A stretch of 64,000 nt of DNA from JBMYYR01 sp965243605 (GCA_965243605.1 CBDEVQ010000092.1:71359-135358), one strand, 5' to 3'. Positions 19,015 to 31,000 are shown, counted from the first letter of the stretch. Notes: a model not told the origin generated them from the letters alone. A program made the numbers and translations.

Positions 19015-20508
19015 ATGAAAATTGGAAAACATGAAATTTCTATTTTAGATCTATCGATTGCCTTTGTATTATTAATCTTAACGGCTGTTTTTGTCTTTGG
19101 TTTTTTTACTTTACTAACCGATGCCATTCGGTATGTCACCTTAGATCCTTATGATAAGGAATTAATATTTTCAGGAGAATATAGATTGTATTTTAATCTG
19201 TTTTACGCTGGTTTAGGGCTCTTAATTGGTCAATCGTTTGCATTATACTATTTACTTCCCAGGCTACCCTTACCGTCTTATTTTAAGACCCAAATACTAA
19301 ATGATAATCAATGGGTCATATGGTCGGTTTTGCTGTTAGTGATAAAGGGTATAGCCATATTGGTAAGCTATAGAATGATTTTTATGAGCGATTCATTAAC
19401 GGCAATGGTACCCCTGATAGTTTGTATCATGTTAACCATATTAGGTGTTATGTTTATTTATTCTTGGAATGGAATAAGACGGTATATATTAGGTACACGC
19501 ATAATGGTATTAATGGTTGGTTTTCTTTTCTATTCGTCCTTGTCTTTTTTAATTGCACATATTTCTTTTATAGATCGCCAAACTATAGATGAAATGGCAT
19601 TGAACAATAATGTGGTACATACACATGATATTCAATATCCAGAAGCAGAATGGGGAAGGAAGATTAAACGAAAATCCTTGGTTATTGATCTTGTGATTGG
19701 GAAGAATCCTAAAACTCAAGAAGTAGAGGTGTTTTATGAGAATAATTTAGTGCCTTTAAATAGTTTGGATTCTGTGTTGTTTAGCGTTAGGAATTCTTTT
19801 AGAATGGAAGAATTAAAATTTACAACAATAGGTTTACGGGCAGATAAACATTTAAAAGTAAAAGATATATTACCTATTCTTGAACGGTTATACATTAGTG
19901 GACAAAAACGCATTTTATTTTATGTAAATATATTCGATGAGCCTTTTATGGCTGATCCAGTATTTTCATTTAAACTATCAGAAGCAATATTTTATGATTA
20001 TTTGAATGGGAAATTAGATAGCTTAGATGTAAAAAAGACAAAATACTCATTATCTACTCCTCCTTTACATACAATTATTTCAAATTATTATATTCCAAAT
20101 AATGGTGTTGATGTATACGTATCTCAAGAAAAATCTTATATAAATCAGCATGAGAAATTTTCAGTTCTTTCCATGACCAATAAATTAAGTGAAGCATTTA
20201 AGCAAGATGAGGCGAGTACTATTACATTTTATTTTGTAGATGAGAATATAACACTTGGTGAATATATAAATACGAAAAGTCAAATATATAAGGCATACCA
20301 TGAATTGAGGAATGAGTATGCTATGCAACATTTTAGCAAATTCTATGAAGATCTAAATTCCAATAACCGTAGAAGCATCAGAAAACAATATCCAATCAAT
20401 ATTATGGAGTTTGGGTTAAAGAGTATAAACAAAGAAAGAATGGACGCTTTTTTTATAGAACAAAAGGAACTTTACCATAAAAGATGGATGTGGATTTGTT
20501 TGCCATAG
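19015..20508 (+). CDS. Membrane protein with five N-terminal TM helices and two ExbD-like periplasmic domains
   Basis: This 497-aa protein has five hydrophobic segments in the first ~190 residues. Two stretches then resemble ExbD/TolR periplasmic domains. The first has IGLRADKHLKVKDILPIL followed by a beta strand (RILFYVN). The second ends with the helix typical of Bacteroidota ExbD proteins (IYKAYHELRNEYA, then FYEDLN, then a basic stretch before PINIMEF). Standard ExbD has one TM helix and one such domain and couples the proton gradient to TonB-type systems. No ExbB or TonB gene is adjacent. I infer a divergent energy-transducing or signalling protein; the role is unproven. Confidence 0.55.
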   Translation: MKIGKHEISILDLSIAFVLLILTAVFVFGFFTLLTDAIRYVTLDPYDKELIFSGEYRLYFNLFYAGLGLLIGQSFALYYLLPRLPLPSYFKTQILNDNQWVIWSVLLLVIKGIAILVSYRMIFMSDSLTAMVPLIVCIMLTILGVMFIYSWNGIRRYILGTRIMVLMVGFLFYSSLSFLIAHISFIDRQTIDEMALNNNVVHTHDIQYPEAEWGRKIKRKSLVIDLVIGKNPKTQEVEVFYENNLVPLNSLDSVLFSVRNSFRMEELKFTTIGLRADKHLKVKDILPILERLYISGQKRILFYVNIFDEPFMADPVFSFKLSEAIFYDYLNGKLDSLDVKKTKYSLSTPPLHTIISNYYIPNNGVDVYVSQEKSYINQHEKFSVLSMTNKLSEAFKQDEASTITFYFVDENITLGEYINTKSQIYKAYHELRNEYAMQHFSKFYEDLNSNNRRSIRKQYPINIMEFGLKSINKERMDAFFIEQKELYHKRWMWICLP

Positions 20509-20657
20509 TATTTAAATAAAGTTTGGCTAAGCTTATGTTAATTTAATAATATATAATTCATAAAAGGATAAAATATATTGCTTTGTATATTCTCTCGAAT
20601 AAAAGGCTTTTATCCCTATTTTAATTTTAAATTGCAAGACTTTAAATAATTTATATA

Positions 20658-21995
20658 ATGATAATATTTTATTGCATTTTGTCGCTACTAATCTCTTGGA
20701 TTTGGATTGACTATTTTAGATTAATAGATGTTTTTGAAAAAGAGAATATAAAAAAAATTATACCCGCTTTCTTAATAGGAGCAGTCTCTATTTCTATTGT
20801 ATATGGTATTGATGAATACATTTTGGTGTATTCTACTTTAGACTATAACGGGACGTTTTTTAATGATTTAATATACAGTATACTCCATGTAGGCCTAGTG
20901 GTAGAGGTTGTTAAAATTATTCCATTTTATATTGTTTATAAGCTGTTTAAAAAAGAATTTAATGAACCCGTAGATTATTTAGTTTACATATGTACCACGG
21001 CATTAGGGTTCGCTGCTATTGAAAATGTCTTCCATTTTATGAGTGGAAATCTTTATATAATTAATGAACAAGCTATATTATCTACAATTAGTCATTTATT
21101 TAATGCCTCATTAGTGGCTTATGGAATTATACAATTTAAATTTTCACCTTCTAAAGTATCAAATTCAGTACTTGTAAAGTATATATTATTTGCCATTCTA
21201 TCCCATGGAGTATTTGATTTTATTAAGTTCTATTTTACATCGTTTGAATCCTATATCATAATTGTTTCCTATTTTTTATTCACCATATCGTTTTTTGCAT
21301 CCATTTTGAATAATGCGCTGAATAATTCATCTTATTTTTCGTATAAACATGTTATTAATTCAGATCTTGTTGCTAAACGACTATTGTTGTATTATGGTAT
21401 TTTATTTGGTTTAGAAGTAGTGGCCGTCTCTATTATTAAAGGTAGCGTTTTGGCAGGTGGAATAATGATACCTTTCATGATTTTTAAATCTGGAATTATT
21501 TTAGGAATTACAATTTTAAGACTAAGCCGATTTAAACTTATAAAAGATCGATGGAATCCATTGGTATTTGAGTTGCCTTTTTCGATAGAAGCATCAGAAG
21601 ATGAATTAGGATATACAAGATATAGCATCGATGTAAAAGGGAATTCTTACAATGAAATGTATATAAATGCATATTATCAAACCGATTGTTTACTTAAGTT
21701 TATTGGGAAACGTAAGAATTTGGTTTTATCCGCTTATGTGAAAGATAAGTACTTTACGGTGAATGATAAACCTTTTTATGAAATTGAAAGAAACGACTCC
21801 GAAAACAAAGATCAAACGCTTGTTTTATTTCCAAAAGAATCTGGAGAAAAATTTATTTCCGGTAAATCAGATAAATATCCCATTGCTGGATTAATGACTC
21901 TTCAAAATGGTAAAGCAATCGGAGATGATTTAACGATTAAAGACTTTAAATTTAATGCTTGGGTTGTAATGAAACCAGTAAAGAAAACATCTTAA
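20658..21995 (+). CDS. PrsW-like glutamic intramembrane protease with C-terminal soluble domain
   Basis: This 445-aa multi-pass membrane protein carries the motif set of PrsW-family proteases in order: E83-V-V-K86 (EVVKI), the E122-N123 motif in FAAIENVF, H146 (SHLFNAS), and H183-D187 (SHGVFDF). PrsW proteins cleave membrane anti-sigma factors or related targets. After about eight helices a ~150-residue soluble tail follows (from about 295), which is not part of the minimal protease and is unrecognised. It follows the ExbD-like gene by 149 bases. The last bases overlap, tail to tail, the stop of the minus-strand response regulator. Confidence 0.7.
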   Translation: MIIFYCILSLLISWIWIDYFRLIDVFEKENIKKIIPAFLIGAVSISIVYGIDEYILVYSTLDYNGTFFNDLIYSILHVGLVVEVVKIIPFYIVYKLFKKEFNEPVDYLVYICTTALGFAAIENVFHFMSGNLYIINEQAILSTISHLFNASLVAYGIIQFKFSPSKVSNSVLVKYILFAILSHGVFDFIKFYFTSFESYIIIVSYFLFTISFFASILNNALNNSSYFSYKHVINSDLVAKRLLLYYGILFGLEVVAVSIIKGSVLAGGIMIPFMIFKSGIILGITILRLSRFKLIKDRWNPLVFELPFSIEASEDELGYTRYSIDVKGNSYNEMYINAYYQTDCLLKFIGKRKNLVLSAYVKDKYFTVNDKPFYEIERNDSENKDQTLVLFPKESGEKFISGKSDKYPIAGLMTLQNGKAIGDDLTIKDFKFNAWVVMKPVKKTS

Positions 21996-22675
21996 TCCAT
22001 TAATTTATAACCAACACCTCTGGCATTTACAATTTTAATGGTCGGGTCTTTAGATAGCTTTTTTCTTAATTTAGTAATAAAAACATCCATACTTCTTGCC
22101 GAAAAGAAATCATCATTATCCCAAAGTTTTTTAAGAATGACAGAACGATCCAAGACTTGGTTTTTGTTTTTTATGAGATGAAATAAAAGTTGAGATTCTC
22201 GATGAGTTAGTAAAACGGGTTCTTCATTTTCATAATGAAGAGATTGTTTAGGGAAATTAAATGTAAATAACCCTAAGGTAAGAACATCCTGGTCTTTTTT
22301 GGTTTTAATACGGTTTAGTAAATTGTTTATTCTAACAATTAATTCCTCCATACTAAAAGGCTTTTTAAGGTAATCGTTACCACCAATTGTAAAGCCTTCT
22401 ACCACGTCTTTAGCTTGAGATTTAGAGGTTAAGAAAATAATAGGAATGTCGTCATTTTCTTGACGTATTTCTTTGGCCAAGGTAAACCCATCTTTCTTTG
22501 GCATCATAATATCTAAAACCAACAATTCAATATCTTCAGATTTATATACCTCATATGCTTCTTCTCCATTTTTAACTAAATGAACAATAAAATCTCTCGT
22601 TTCAAGACTCTCTTTAATAATCTGTCCGAGTGAAGGTTCATCTTCAGCCAGTAATATGGTTATAGGTTTACGCAT
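21992..22675 (-). CDS. OmpR/PhoB-family response regulator
   Basis: This 227-aa protein has a receiver domain with acidic pocket E11-D12 and phosphoacceptor D55 (LLVLDIMMPK). Its winged-helix DNA-binding domain ends in the family-typical ARGVGYKL. The start overlaps the end of the histidine kinase gene by 8 bases, so the pair is translationally coupled. The target genes are unknown; the divergent GLPGLI and outer-membrane genes are natural candidates. Confidence 0.93.
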   Translation of the reverse strand: MRKPITILLAEDEPSLGQIIKESLETRDFIVHLVKNGEEAYEVYKSEDIELLVLDIMMPKKDGFTLAKEIRQENDDIPIIFLTSKSQAKDVVEGFTIGGNDYLKKPFSMEELIVRINNLLNRIKTKKDQDVLTLGLFTFNFPKQSLHYENEEPVLLTHRESQLLFHLIKNKNQVLDRSVILKKLWDNDDFFSARSMDVFITKLRKKLSKDPTIKIVNARGVGYKLMD

Positions 22676-24218
22676 AAGGCATCGTAATTTTAAAAATTGT
22701 ATACTTAGACTTGAAGCTTAAAGTCAATTGTCCATGATGTTTATCTATTATTTTTTTAGAATAATATAAACCTATTCCAAATCCTTTTATATTGTGTGTA
22801 TTTCCTGAAGGTTGCCTGTAAAATTTTTCGAATAAATATTGGGTATCCGTTTTCGATAAAGATTGTCCAGAATCTTTAATCGAAATCTCTAAAAGTCCAC
22901 CAAGTCTACGAACATCAATATTGATATCATCTCCACCGTATTTTAAAGCATTATCGATAAGGTTGTTAATGACATTTTCAAAATGAAATACATCGACCTT
23001 TGAGATAAGATTTTCACAGTTGCTACTAAACGTAATGTTTTTATTTGGGTGTTGAATTTTAAATTTAGCCTGTACGGTTTCAACCAACTCAATAATATTG
23101 ACTTCTTCCTTAAATAATTCAATATTGTTAGAATCTAAAGTTGCTGTCTCCAATAGTTTTTCTACCATGGTGTTCAGTTTGTCTAATTGCTCTTTAGACA
23201 TATCTAAATAGGTTTCGGAACGTTCTGGGTGTTTAGATGCATTAAAATTTCTAATGCTTTCTAAGGCTACAGAAATAGTGGCAATAGGTGTTTTAAATTC
23301 ATGTGTAATATTGCTAATGAAATCATTTTTTATTTCACCAATTTGCTTTTGTTTCTGTATAACCTTTAATAAATAAAACAAACAAGAAATAATGGCTAAA
23401 ATTAGAATGGCAGATATTAATAGACCAACATAAATTCGTTTTAGTATAGGAAGTTTAATATCCGAAAATGAAAGTTTAATTTGGGCATCTTGAGGTAAAT
23501 ACACCGACTCGGAATTCACATGTAATGGGAAATGGTTAGAATTGGGATTGTTTTTTAATAGAATCTCATCGATAGAATTTTTATAATTCAATTCAAAATC
23601 GAACGCCATGTCGTTCTTTTGCAATTTATCTAATAATATTTCATTTATCTTAACAACATCCAATGTATCACTGGTTAATGAAATTACAATTTGTGATGTT
23701 AATTGCTGAAAACTTTCTTCAATAGCAATATCAATATACCCATGCTCTCCTGTTAAATTCTTAAAATAGTGCTCCAAAGAATCGGGTAGTGTGTCATTTG
23801 AAAACTCTTCTTTAATAACCATAATTCGTTGAGAATCTTTTGGTAAAGTAATATCGGGTAGTTTTAGTTTACGCTTTAAACTATCTATAGTACTATGAAG
23901 AAGTTGTTGAGGTAATGTTTGGTTAGAGGCATTGGGTTTAAAAATATGCACGGCCATACTGTCTAGGGTGTTATTAATAAACCCCAAGGAATTCACAGCA
24001 CTAGTATCGTTATACGTCGCTTTAAATGTCGATTTTTCCTTAGCAATATTCGCATAATATTCTTCTATAGATTCATCAAGTACATGTTGAATATCTTGAA
24101 TATACTCCTGTTTATTAGAGACATAATTTTTATAGTTCCAATACACCTGTATACCTACAGTTGCAATAACAACTAAGGTAATACTATATAAGATCCATTT
24201 ATAATTTTCTTGTTTCAT
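22668..24218 (-). CDS. Sensor histidine kinase
   Basis: This 516-aa membrane kinase has one TM helix at about 8-27, a ~230-residue periplasmic sensor region of no recognised fold, and a second TM at about 262-286. HisKA follows with H306 (SNITHEFKTP), then an HATPase_c domain with N box (NVINNLIDNALKY), G1 (IKDSGQSLS) and G2 (IKGFGIGLYYSKKI). It is the first gene of a two-gene operon with the response regulator and is divergent from the GLPGLI-family gene, with a 122-base shared upstream region. The signal is unknown. Confidence 0.93.
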   Translation of the reverse strand: MKQENYKWILYSITLVVIATVGIQVYWNYKNYVSNKQEYIQDIQHVLDESIEEYYANIAKEKSTFKATYNDTSAVNSLGFINNTLDSMAVHIFKPNASNQTLPQQLLHSTIDSLKRKLKLPDITLPKDSQRIMVIKEEFSNDTLPDSLEHYFKNLTGEHGYIDIAIEESFQQLTSQIVISLTSDTLDVVKINEILLDKLQKNDMAFDFELNYKNSIDEILLKNNPNSNHFPLHVNSESVYLPQDAQIKLSFSDIKLPILKRIYVGLLISAILILAIISCLFYLLKVIQKQKQIGEIKNDFISNITHEFKTPIATISVALESIRNFNASKHPERSETYLDMSKEQLDKLNTMVEKLLETATLDSNNIELFKEEVNIIELVETVQAKFKIQHPNKNITFSSNCENLISKVDVFHFENVINNLIDNALKYGGDDINIDVRRLGGLLEISIKDSGQSLSKTDTQYLFEKFYRQPSGNTHNIKGFGIGLYYSKKIIDKHHGQLTLSFKSKYTIFKITMPYA

Positions 24219-24340
24219 TACTCAAAAATAAAACTTAAGAAACCAATAAACAAGCGGATAACACTCGTTAACACTGGATAACTATATTATGAAGGCCAAA
24301 TCTCAACCTTTGTAATGTAGAATTATAAAAGAACGTTAAG

Positions 24341-25180
24341 ATGACACATTTAAAGAAAACATGGGTATGTATTTGTATTGGAATTTCAACCTTAAGCGTT
24401 GCACAAGATTTTAATGGAATAGCCACCTATAAGTCTAAGCAGAATTTTGAAATGGAAATTGATACTGCACAGATGCAAGGTATGGGGAGTCAAATCATGG
24501 ATATGTTGAGAAAGCAATTTGAAAAAGAGTTTGTTTTAAAATTTAACCAATATGAGTCTCTATATACGGAAGATAAAGAACTGGAAGCTCCTCAACCCGA
24601 AGGTTTGGTTCTAACGATAGAAGAAACAGGTGGTGCAGATCATATATACAAAAATACCAAAGAAAAGCGATATGTTAATCAGAGTGAGAATTTTGGTAAG
24701 ATGTTTCTTATAAAAGATAAGCTTGAAGATTTAGATTGGAAGTTGTTGAACGAAACAAAAACGATTGGAGAATACACGTGTTATAAAGCTGTTTTAAAAC
24801 GTGAGGTAATGGTTATGGAAGATCAATTACTGGTAAATCCATCAGAAGATGAAAACAACGAACCTAAAACAGAGCTTAAGAAAATGGAGATTGTTGCCTG
24901 GTATACACCTCAAATACCTGTGAACACAGGTCCAGATTTATTCTATGGTTTACCTGGTCTTATCTTACAGGTGACCAGCGATGATAAAACGATGATATGT
25001 AGTAAGCTGGTTTTAAATCCAAAATCGAAAGTTGAAATAAAAGAACCTGTTAAAGGAAAGGTTATAACTCAAGAAAAATATAGAGTAGTTATGGAGAAAA
25101 AATTGAAACAAATTCAAGAAAATAGACCTGAGTTTGGTGATGGAGACGGAGAGTCTATAGAAATTAGAATAGGTCAGTAA
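24341..25180 (+). CDS. GLPGLI-family secreted protein
   Basis: This 279-aa Bacteroidota-specific protein has a signal peptide ending near LSVAQ and the defining motif YGLPGLILQV. The family has no established biochemical role, but its genes commonly sit beside outer-membrane beta-barrel proteins with a carboxypeptidase-regulatory-like domain, as here (next gene 32 bases downstream). An acidic and Met-rich segment (MEIDTAQMQGMGSQIMDM) follows the leader. Probably periplasmic. Divergent from the two-component system, which may control it. Confidence 0.88.
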   Translation: MTHLKKTWVCICIGISTLSVAQDFNGIATYKSKQNFEMEIDTAQMQGMGSQIMDMLRKQFEKEFVLKFNQYESLYTEDKELEAPQPEGLVLTIEETGGADHIYKNTKEKRYVNQSENFGKMFLIKDKLEDLDWKLLNETKTIGEYTCYKAVLKREVMVMEDQLLVNPSEDENNEPKTELKKMEIVAWYTPQIPVNTGPDLFYGLPGLILQVTSDDKTMICSKLVLNPKSKVEIKEPVKGKVITQEKYRVVMEKKLKQIQENRPEFGDGDGESIEIRIGQ

Positions 25181-25212
25181 TATCCATTAATAACACGATT
25201 AATATTATCTAT

Positions 25213-27895
25213 ATGAAAGCCTTACTTCTTTTTTTTATACTACCATTACAGTTGTTTGCACAAGTTCGGTTATCCGGACTTGTGACAGATAGCTTGAACA
25301 ATCCTTTGGAATTAGCCAATATTATGGCCATAAATGAAGATACCGATGAAATTGATGCATTTGGGGTATCTAATTCGGAAGGGAAGTTTATTTTAGAACT
25401 CCACACCAATGCCAATTACATGCTTAAAATAAGCTATGTAGGTATGAAAGAACTACAAGAGCCAATTAAAACAAATACAGAATCCATAGAGCATACCGTT
25501 GTTTTAAAAGAGGACTCTAGACTAAAAGAGCTTGAACTTGTTTATGAAATGCCAATTACCATCAATGGAGATACATTAACCTATAAAACGGATGCGTTTA
25601 CAAATGGTACCGAAAAAAAATTAGAGGAAGTATTGGATAAGTTACCAGGGGTTGAGGTTACCGAAGACGGTGAGATTAAAGTTGAAGGAAAAACCGTTAA
25701 CAAAATAATGGTTGAAGGAAAAACCTTTTTTGATGGAGATACTAAACTGGCAACAAAAAACATTCCTGCAGACGCTTTAGAAAAGGTTGAGGTGTTAAAG
25801 AATTTTACTGAGGTGGGTATGATGAAAAACCTTGGGGGAAATGAAGATAATGTAGCTATTAATGTAAAGTTAAAAGAGGGTAAAAAGAATTTTGGTTTGG
25901 TGAAATTACAGCAGGGGTAGGACCGGATAATAGACATTTAATACACCCAAATTGTTTTACTATAGCCCAAAATACAGTGTGAATCTTATTACGGATATTA
26001 ATAATATTGGAGAAATTCCATTTACGATAAACGATTATTTTAAATTTTCGGGCGGATTTAGTGCCTTAAATTCTGGAACGTCATTAAATTTTAACGATCC
26101 GGCCTTGCAGTTTTTAATGGCGCAGAATAACCGAGCTAAGTCCGTAGATACAAAATTTGGCGCGCTTAACTTAAATTATACACTACGTAAAGATCTAGAT
26201 TTAAATGGGTTTTTAATTTTATCTGACTCTAAAACAACCTTAAAGGAAGAGAGTCAGAGAACATATTTTTCGTCATCATTGCCAGATGAAACAACCAATA
26301 GTGATGTCTTGCAAAATAACACATTGGGCCTTTTAAAACTATCGTTAAAATACGAGCCCAATTCAAGTTTATATATGACATACGAAGCCTTTGGAAAACA
26401 TTCTGAGCAAAAACAGGACAATCTATTTGTATCTTCGGTATACAACCGAATAGAAGAAACGCAACGCTTAAATCCGAAAAGCCTTAAACAAAACATCGGG
26501 TTATATAAATCCTTTTCGACCAAAGATATTTTGTCCTTTGAATTACAACATACCTATAAAGACGAAGATCCATTTTACAATGCCATACAACAACAATCAG
26601 GTCTTTCTCAATTTGTAAATGTATTACCTATAGATACTAATCAGAATGCCTATAGATTAAATCAGGATAAATTTGTGAAAACCAATAAAATAGATGTTAA
26701 ATCAAAATATTGGTACATATTAAACAAAAAAAGTAATATTAGTACAAATGCAGGATTCTCAAGAAGTACTCAGAATTTTAATACCCGCCTATACCAAACC
26801 TTAGATGATTTAAGCGTAAAACCCTTAGGCTCAGAAGGTGTTAAGAGTGTAAACGCGGTAGAGTATACGATTAACGATGTGTATTTTGGGGCGCAATACC
26901 GTTTAAAAGCTGGAATATTCACCTTACATCCTGGTGTTAATGTACATCACTATCAAGTTGAAAACAACCAAAATAACATTGAAACGGCTCAAACATTTAA
27001 TCGTATCCTTCCAAGCATGAACCTTAGATTGCAGTTTAAAAAATCTGAACATATGACATTAAGGTATTCTGCACAAAATCAATTTACAGATATAAATACC
27101 CTTGCCGAAGGTATAATCTTAAACAGATACAATAGTTTATACCAAGGGAATAAATTATTAGAAAGTTCATTAAATCATGTTTATTCAATTGGGTACTTTA
27201 ATTTTAATCAATTTAGTTTCACCAATATATTTGCCAACGTAAATTATACCAAAACCGAAGATCCAATTTCTATTAATACAATGTTTTTAGGGAATGCAGA
27301 GCAGGCAGGGCTAGATCAGATAGGAGGTCCGCTAAATTCTAATTTTGCAAACGAAAGTTTAAATGCAGATATCAATATAGAAAAAACAATACGTAAAATT
27401 AAAGGTCGTTTAGAAGGTCGATTTTCTTATTCTAAATTCAATCAATTCTTAAACGATGAACGAGAAGTGAATGAATCCTTAAATCAGAATTATACAATAA
27501 GTCTGAAAACAAATTTTAGAAAACGACCAAATTTGGAAATTGGGTATCAAGTGAATATAGATCACTATCATCAAGTTGGTAGAGTATCTAAGTTTTATAA
27601 TCACCAACCCTATGTAAAGCTAAAAGCCAAATTCTTAAAATCGTTTCTATTACATATAGATTATACCCATTATACGTATACGGATGAACATACCGTTTTG
27701 AATCGATATGGTTTTTTAAATGCAAATTTAAGTTATCAGAAAAAAGATGCTAAACTAGAATATAAATTTCAGGTTTCTAATATCTTAAACAATACATCCA
27801 TTAATTCTAATAACTCTAATGCTTGGAACACGTCTACCACTTGGTTTTATGTGCAACCTCGATACATGGTATTAAGTGCAACGTATCATCTATAA
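25213..27895 (+). pseudogene. Outer-membrane beta-barrel (TonB-receptor-like) protein with two frameshifts
   Basis: The N-terminal part has a signal peptide, a CarboxypepD_reg-like domain (LSGLVTDSLNNPLELANI) and a plug-like region (LPGVEVTEDGEIKVEGKTV). It stops at 25918-25920. Restoring one T in the run 25890-25893 gives WFGEITAGVGPDNRHLIHP, and restoring one A in the run 25949-25951 gives PKLFYYSPKY and joins the 3' frame. That frame is open to 27895 and encodes the barrel. The whole would be about 894 aa. Both lesions are -1 in homopolymers within 62 bases: either a recent pseudogene or sequencing error. It pairs with the GLPGLI gene. Confidence 0.8.
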
Positions 27896-27897
27896 AG

Positions 27898-27925
27898 AAT
27901 AGCAGGAATACAAATTCCTGTTATT
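27898..27925 (+). terminator. Hairpin after the outer-membrane gene
   Basis: A 12-bp stem with one G-T wobble (27898-27909 and 27914-27925) and a 4-base loop begins 3 bases after the stop. It is followed by a T/A-rich stretch. Confidence 0.6.
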
Positions 27926-28078
27926 TATATCTAATTGCTTATTGTATTAATAGGTTGTGGTATATGCGAATATTAATGGGATATAAGAATCTGAATGCGT
28001 TAGTGTTATTTTTATCTTAAATTGCAGATCAATCATTACAATCATTATATATTTGTGCCATTAATAGGATTCTTTATT

Positions 28079-31000
28079 ATGAAAAAATCAATATTTATCT
28101 TTTTTATAATCTTTTGTGTTTTTCAGAAATACGAAAGTTATGGACAGGCATTAAATGGAATATATACCATAGGAGGAACTACTCCGGATTATACCACGAT
28201 TAATGATGCTGTTGAAAGTGTGGAAACGAATGGAATAGATGGCAATGTGATCTTTAATATTCGATCTGGAGTTTATAATGAGCAAATACGGATTAATACA
28301 TATAGTGGAAGTCCCCAATTTAATGTTGTTTTTCAATCTGAATCAGGAAATTATTCGGATGTTATTGTAAAACATACCCATACTTCGGCATTAGAAGATG
28401 AAAACTATACCTTATTTATTGATGGAGCTGACCATTTAACGTTTAATGGAATCACCTTTCAAGCCACACCGTCCACAACGAATAATACGCAGTTATTTAG
28501 TAGAGTTTTATTTATTAATCAAAACTCTGATCACTTAACTTTTCTGGGAAATCACTTTAAATCATGGTATAGCATTTCGTTATCATCTCTTTTTGGACTT
28601 AACGATTGTATTTATATTTCTGATGAAGATAATGATAGTCTTCATTTTGAAGCAAATCTTGTTGAAGGAGGGTATGTTGGACTTCATCAAGAGGGAGGGA
28701 ATAGTCAGGCTATTTTTAATCAAGATATTCAAGTAAACGATAATCAATTCATTAGTCAAAAAATGAAGGGATTAGAGATTGATCGTACTGAACATGTATT
28801 TATTTCGGGTAATATATTTAATTCAGTTAGATCTATTGGAATTCAAGTTGGTAATTGTGAAAAAGGTTTAGTTGTTAAGAATAATAAAATTGTTTTAGGA
28901 TCTGGAGAGAAAGGAATTTCAATATTTGGTATTCCATCTGATCCCAATTACTTTCAAGGTGTAGTAAATAATATGATTTACGATACTGAGAATCCAAATA
29001 ATCCAGATGTTAAAGGAATCATCAGTTTACAAAATGATGCTTTACTTTTTGCATATAATTCTATCCAGGTTTCATCAAATTATTTGGGATCAGCTTGTTT
29101 ATCAATTGTTGGTGGAGATTCAATCGTATTATACAATAATATATTATCCAATCTTGGAGGTGGAGTTTGTGTACGTAGTGTAAATACCAATGGAACTTTA
29201 ATTTCGAATAACAATAATTATCATTATACAGGTTATGTACTCGCTAATTTAGATGGATCTAATTATTTTTCGGTTGATGACTTAATGGACATTGGAATTG
29301 ATTCTTTATCATATAATGTAGATCCATTATTTTTATCTGATTCCATTTTAATTCCATTAAATAATCAATTATATGATTCTGGTAGACCAATTATTGACGT
29401 TCTAGATGATTATTTTGAAAATATTAGACCTGTTGATTCAACGAATATTGGAATTTACGAAGGTGATTTTCCACATGTAGATGTCGGTATTGAATCATCT
29501 ACCTTAAACACAAATAATGGATGTGCAAACGATTCTGTACCTATATATGTATCTATTAAAAATTATGGAGATTCAGTATTAACATCAACTCAAATTATTT
29601 TAGACGCAACGGATACCGTAGTTTGGAGTGGTAGTTTAGCTCAATTTGAAATTGCTGATAGTATATTCTGTGGCTTTTTTGTTTATGAGGAAAGTTTAGA
29701 TAGCTCATTTTTTATTAGGGTAGCAAACCCAAATGGTCAATCAGATATTCTTTCGTTTAATAACGTCTTACAGATTAATACTCAGTCAGCCATGTCTGGT
29801 CAATATACGATTGGAGATTCGTTAAAAGATTTTAGTTCGTTTACAGAAGCCATAGAACGTTTAATAGATAGAGGAGTATGTGGACCAACCATTTTTAATA
29901 TAGATTCTGGAATTTATAATGAACAATTGATTATTCCAGAAATCATAGGCGCATCTATAAATAATACAATCACTTTTCAGTCTGCTGGTTTAGATAGTAC
30001 ATTAGTAGAATTAAATTATGCACATCTTAATAGTTGGACCAATTATGTTGTTTTATTAGATGGAACGAATTACATACACTTTAAGCATTTAACAATTAAA
30101 TCTACAACCTCTCAAGGTAAAGTAGTAATTGCTAAAGGTTTTGCTGGTAACAATGTGTTTGAACAAAACATAATTTCTGGTAATTCTGGAAATTTAATGG
30201 AATTTATTGCCAATAATCAAAACAAAATTAACAACAATCGAATTGCTAATAATAGATTTATCGAAGGTGGTGTACAAATTTGGTTTAAAGGACCACAGCA
30301 ATTCAATACCACTACCAATTCTGAGAATAATGAAATCTATGGGAATATATTTGTTGGACCTTGTAATAAAAGTATAGATTTAACAGGACAAATAAATCCC
30401 ACAATAATAAACAATGTATTTGAAGGCATTCGCTTAGGAGATAATATTAACCTAAGCTACTGTTCAGGTATAATACATATAGATCGTAATGAATCATTTT
30501 CTAAAAGTTATGGGAACCATGCATTTTTAGCAATTAACCATGTACAAGGAACATCTATAAACCCGATCTTAATTAGAAATAATTTTATAATGCGTACTAA
30601 TGGAGGGTATGATTCTGGAATCAGTTTGGCATCATCCTCGCATATAAGGATTCTACACAATAATTTTAATATACTAGAAGGTGTCGATGATAGAGTTATC
30701 TTCTTTGGGAGTAGCTTATCTAACATAAGTATATTAAACAATGTTATGAAAGTTGCTGGTGGACATCATTTCTACTATTTTAGTCAGTTTGCCAATCCAA
30801 ATGCAATTGTGTCAGATTATAATGTGTTTTACACCGATGAAAACCAATCTTTTAATTGGGAAGGAACAGGAGATTATACGCTAAATGGGTGGCAAAGTAC
30901 ATATCTACAAGACAGTAATAGTCTGTTTGCTACCATTATCTATGAGAGCGATACGAATTTGCACATTTCAAATTCCATAGCGTTTTATGGCAATGGTATA

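Noticed and set aside
20563..20590. Third copy of the NO-type operator (AAAGGAT before the PrsW-like gene)
   Set aside because: The left half-site is present, but the position of the right half-site reads TATTGCT, so the symmetry is lost.
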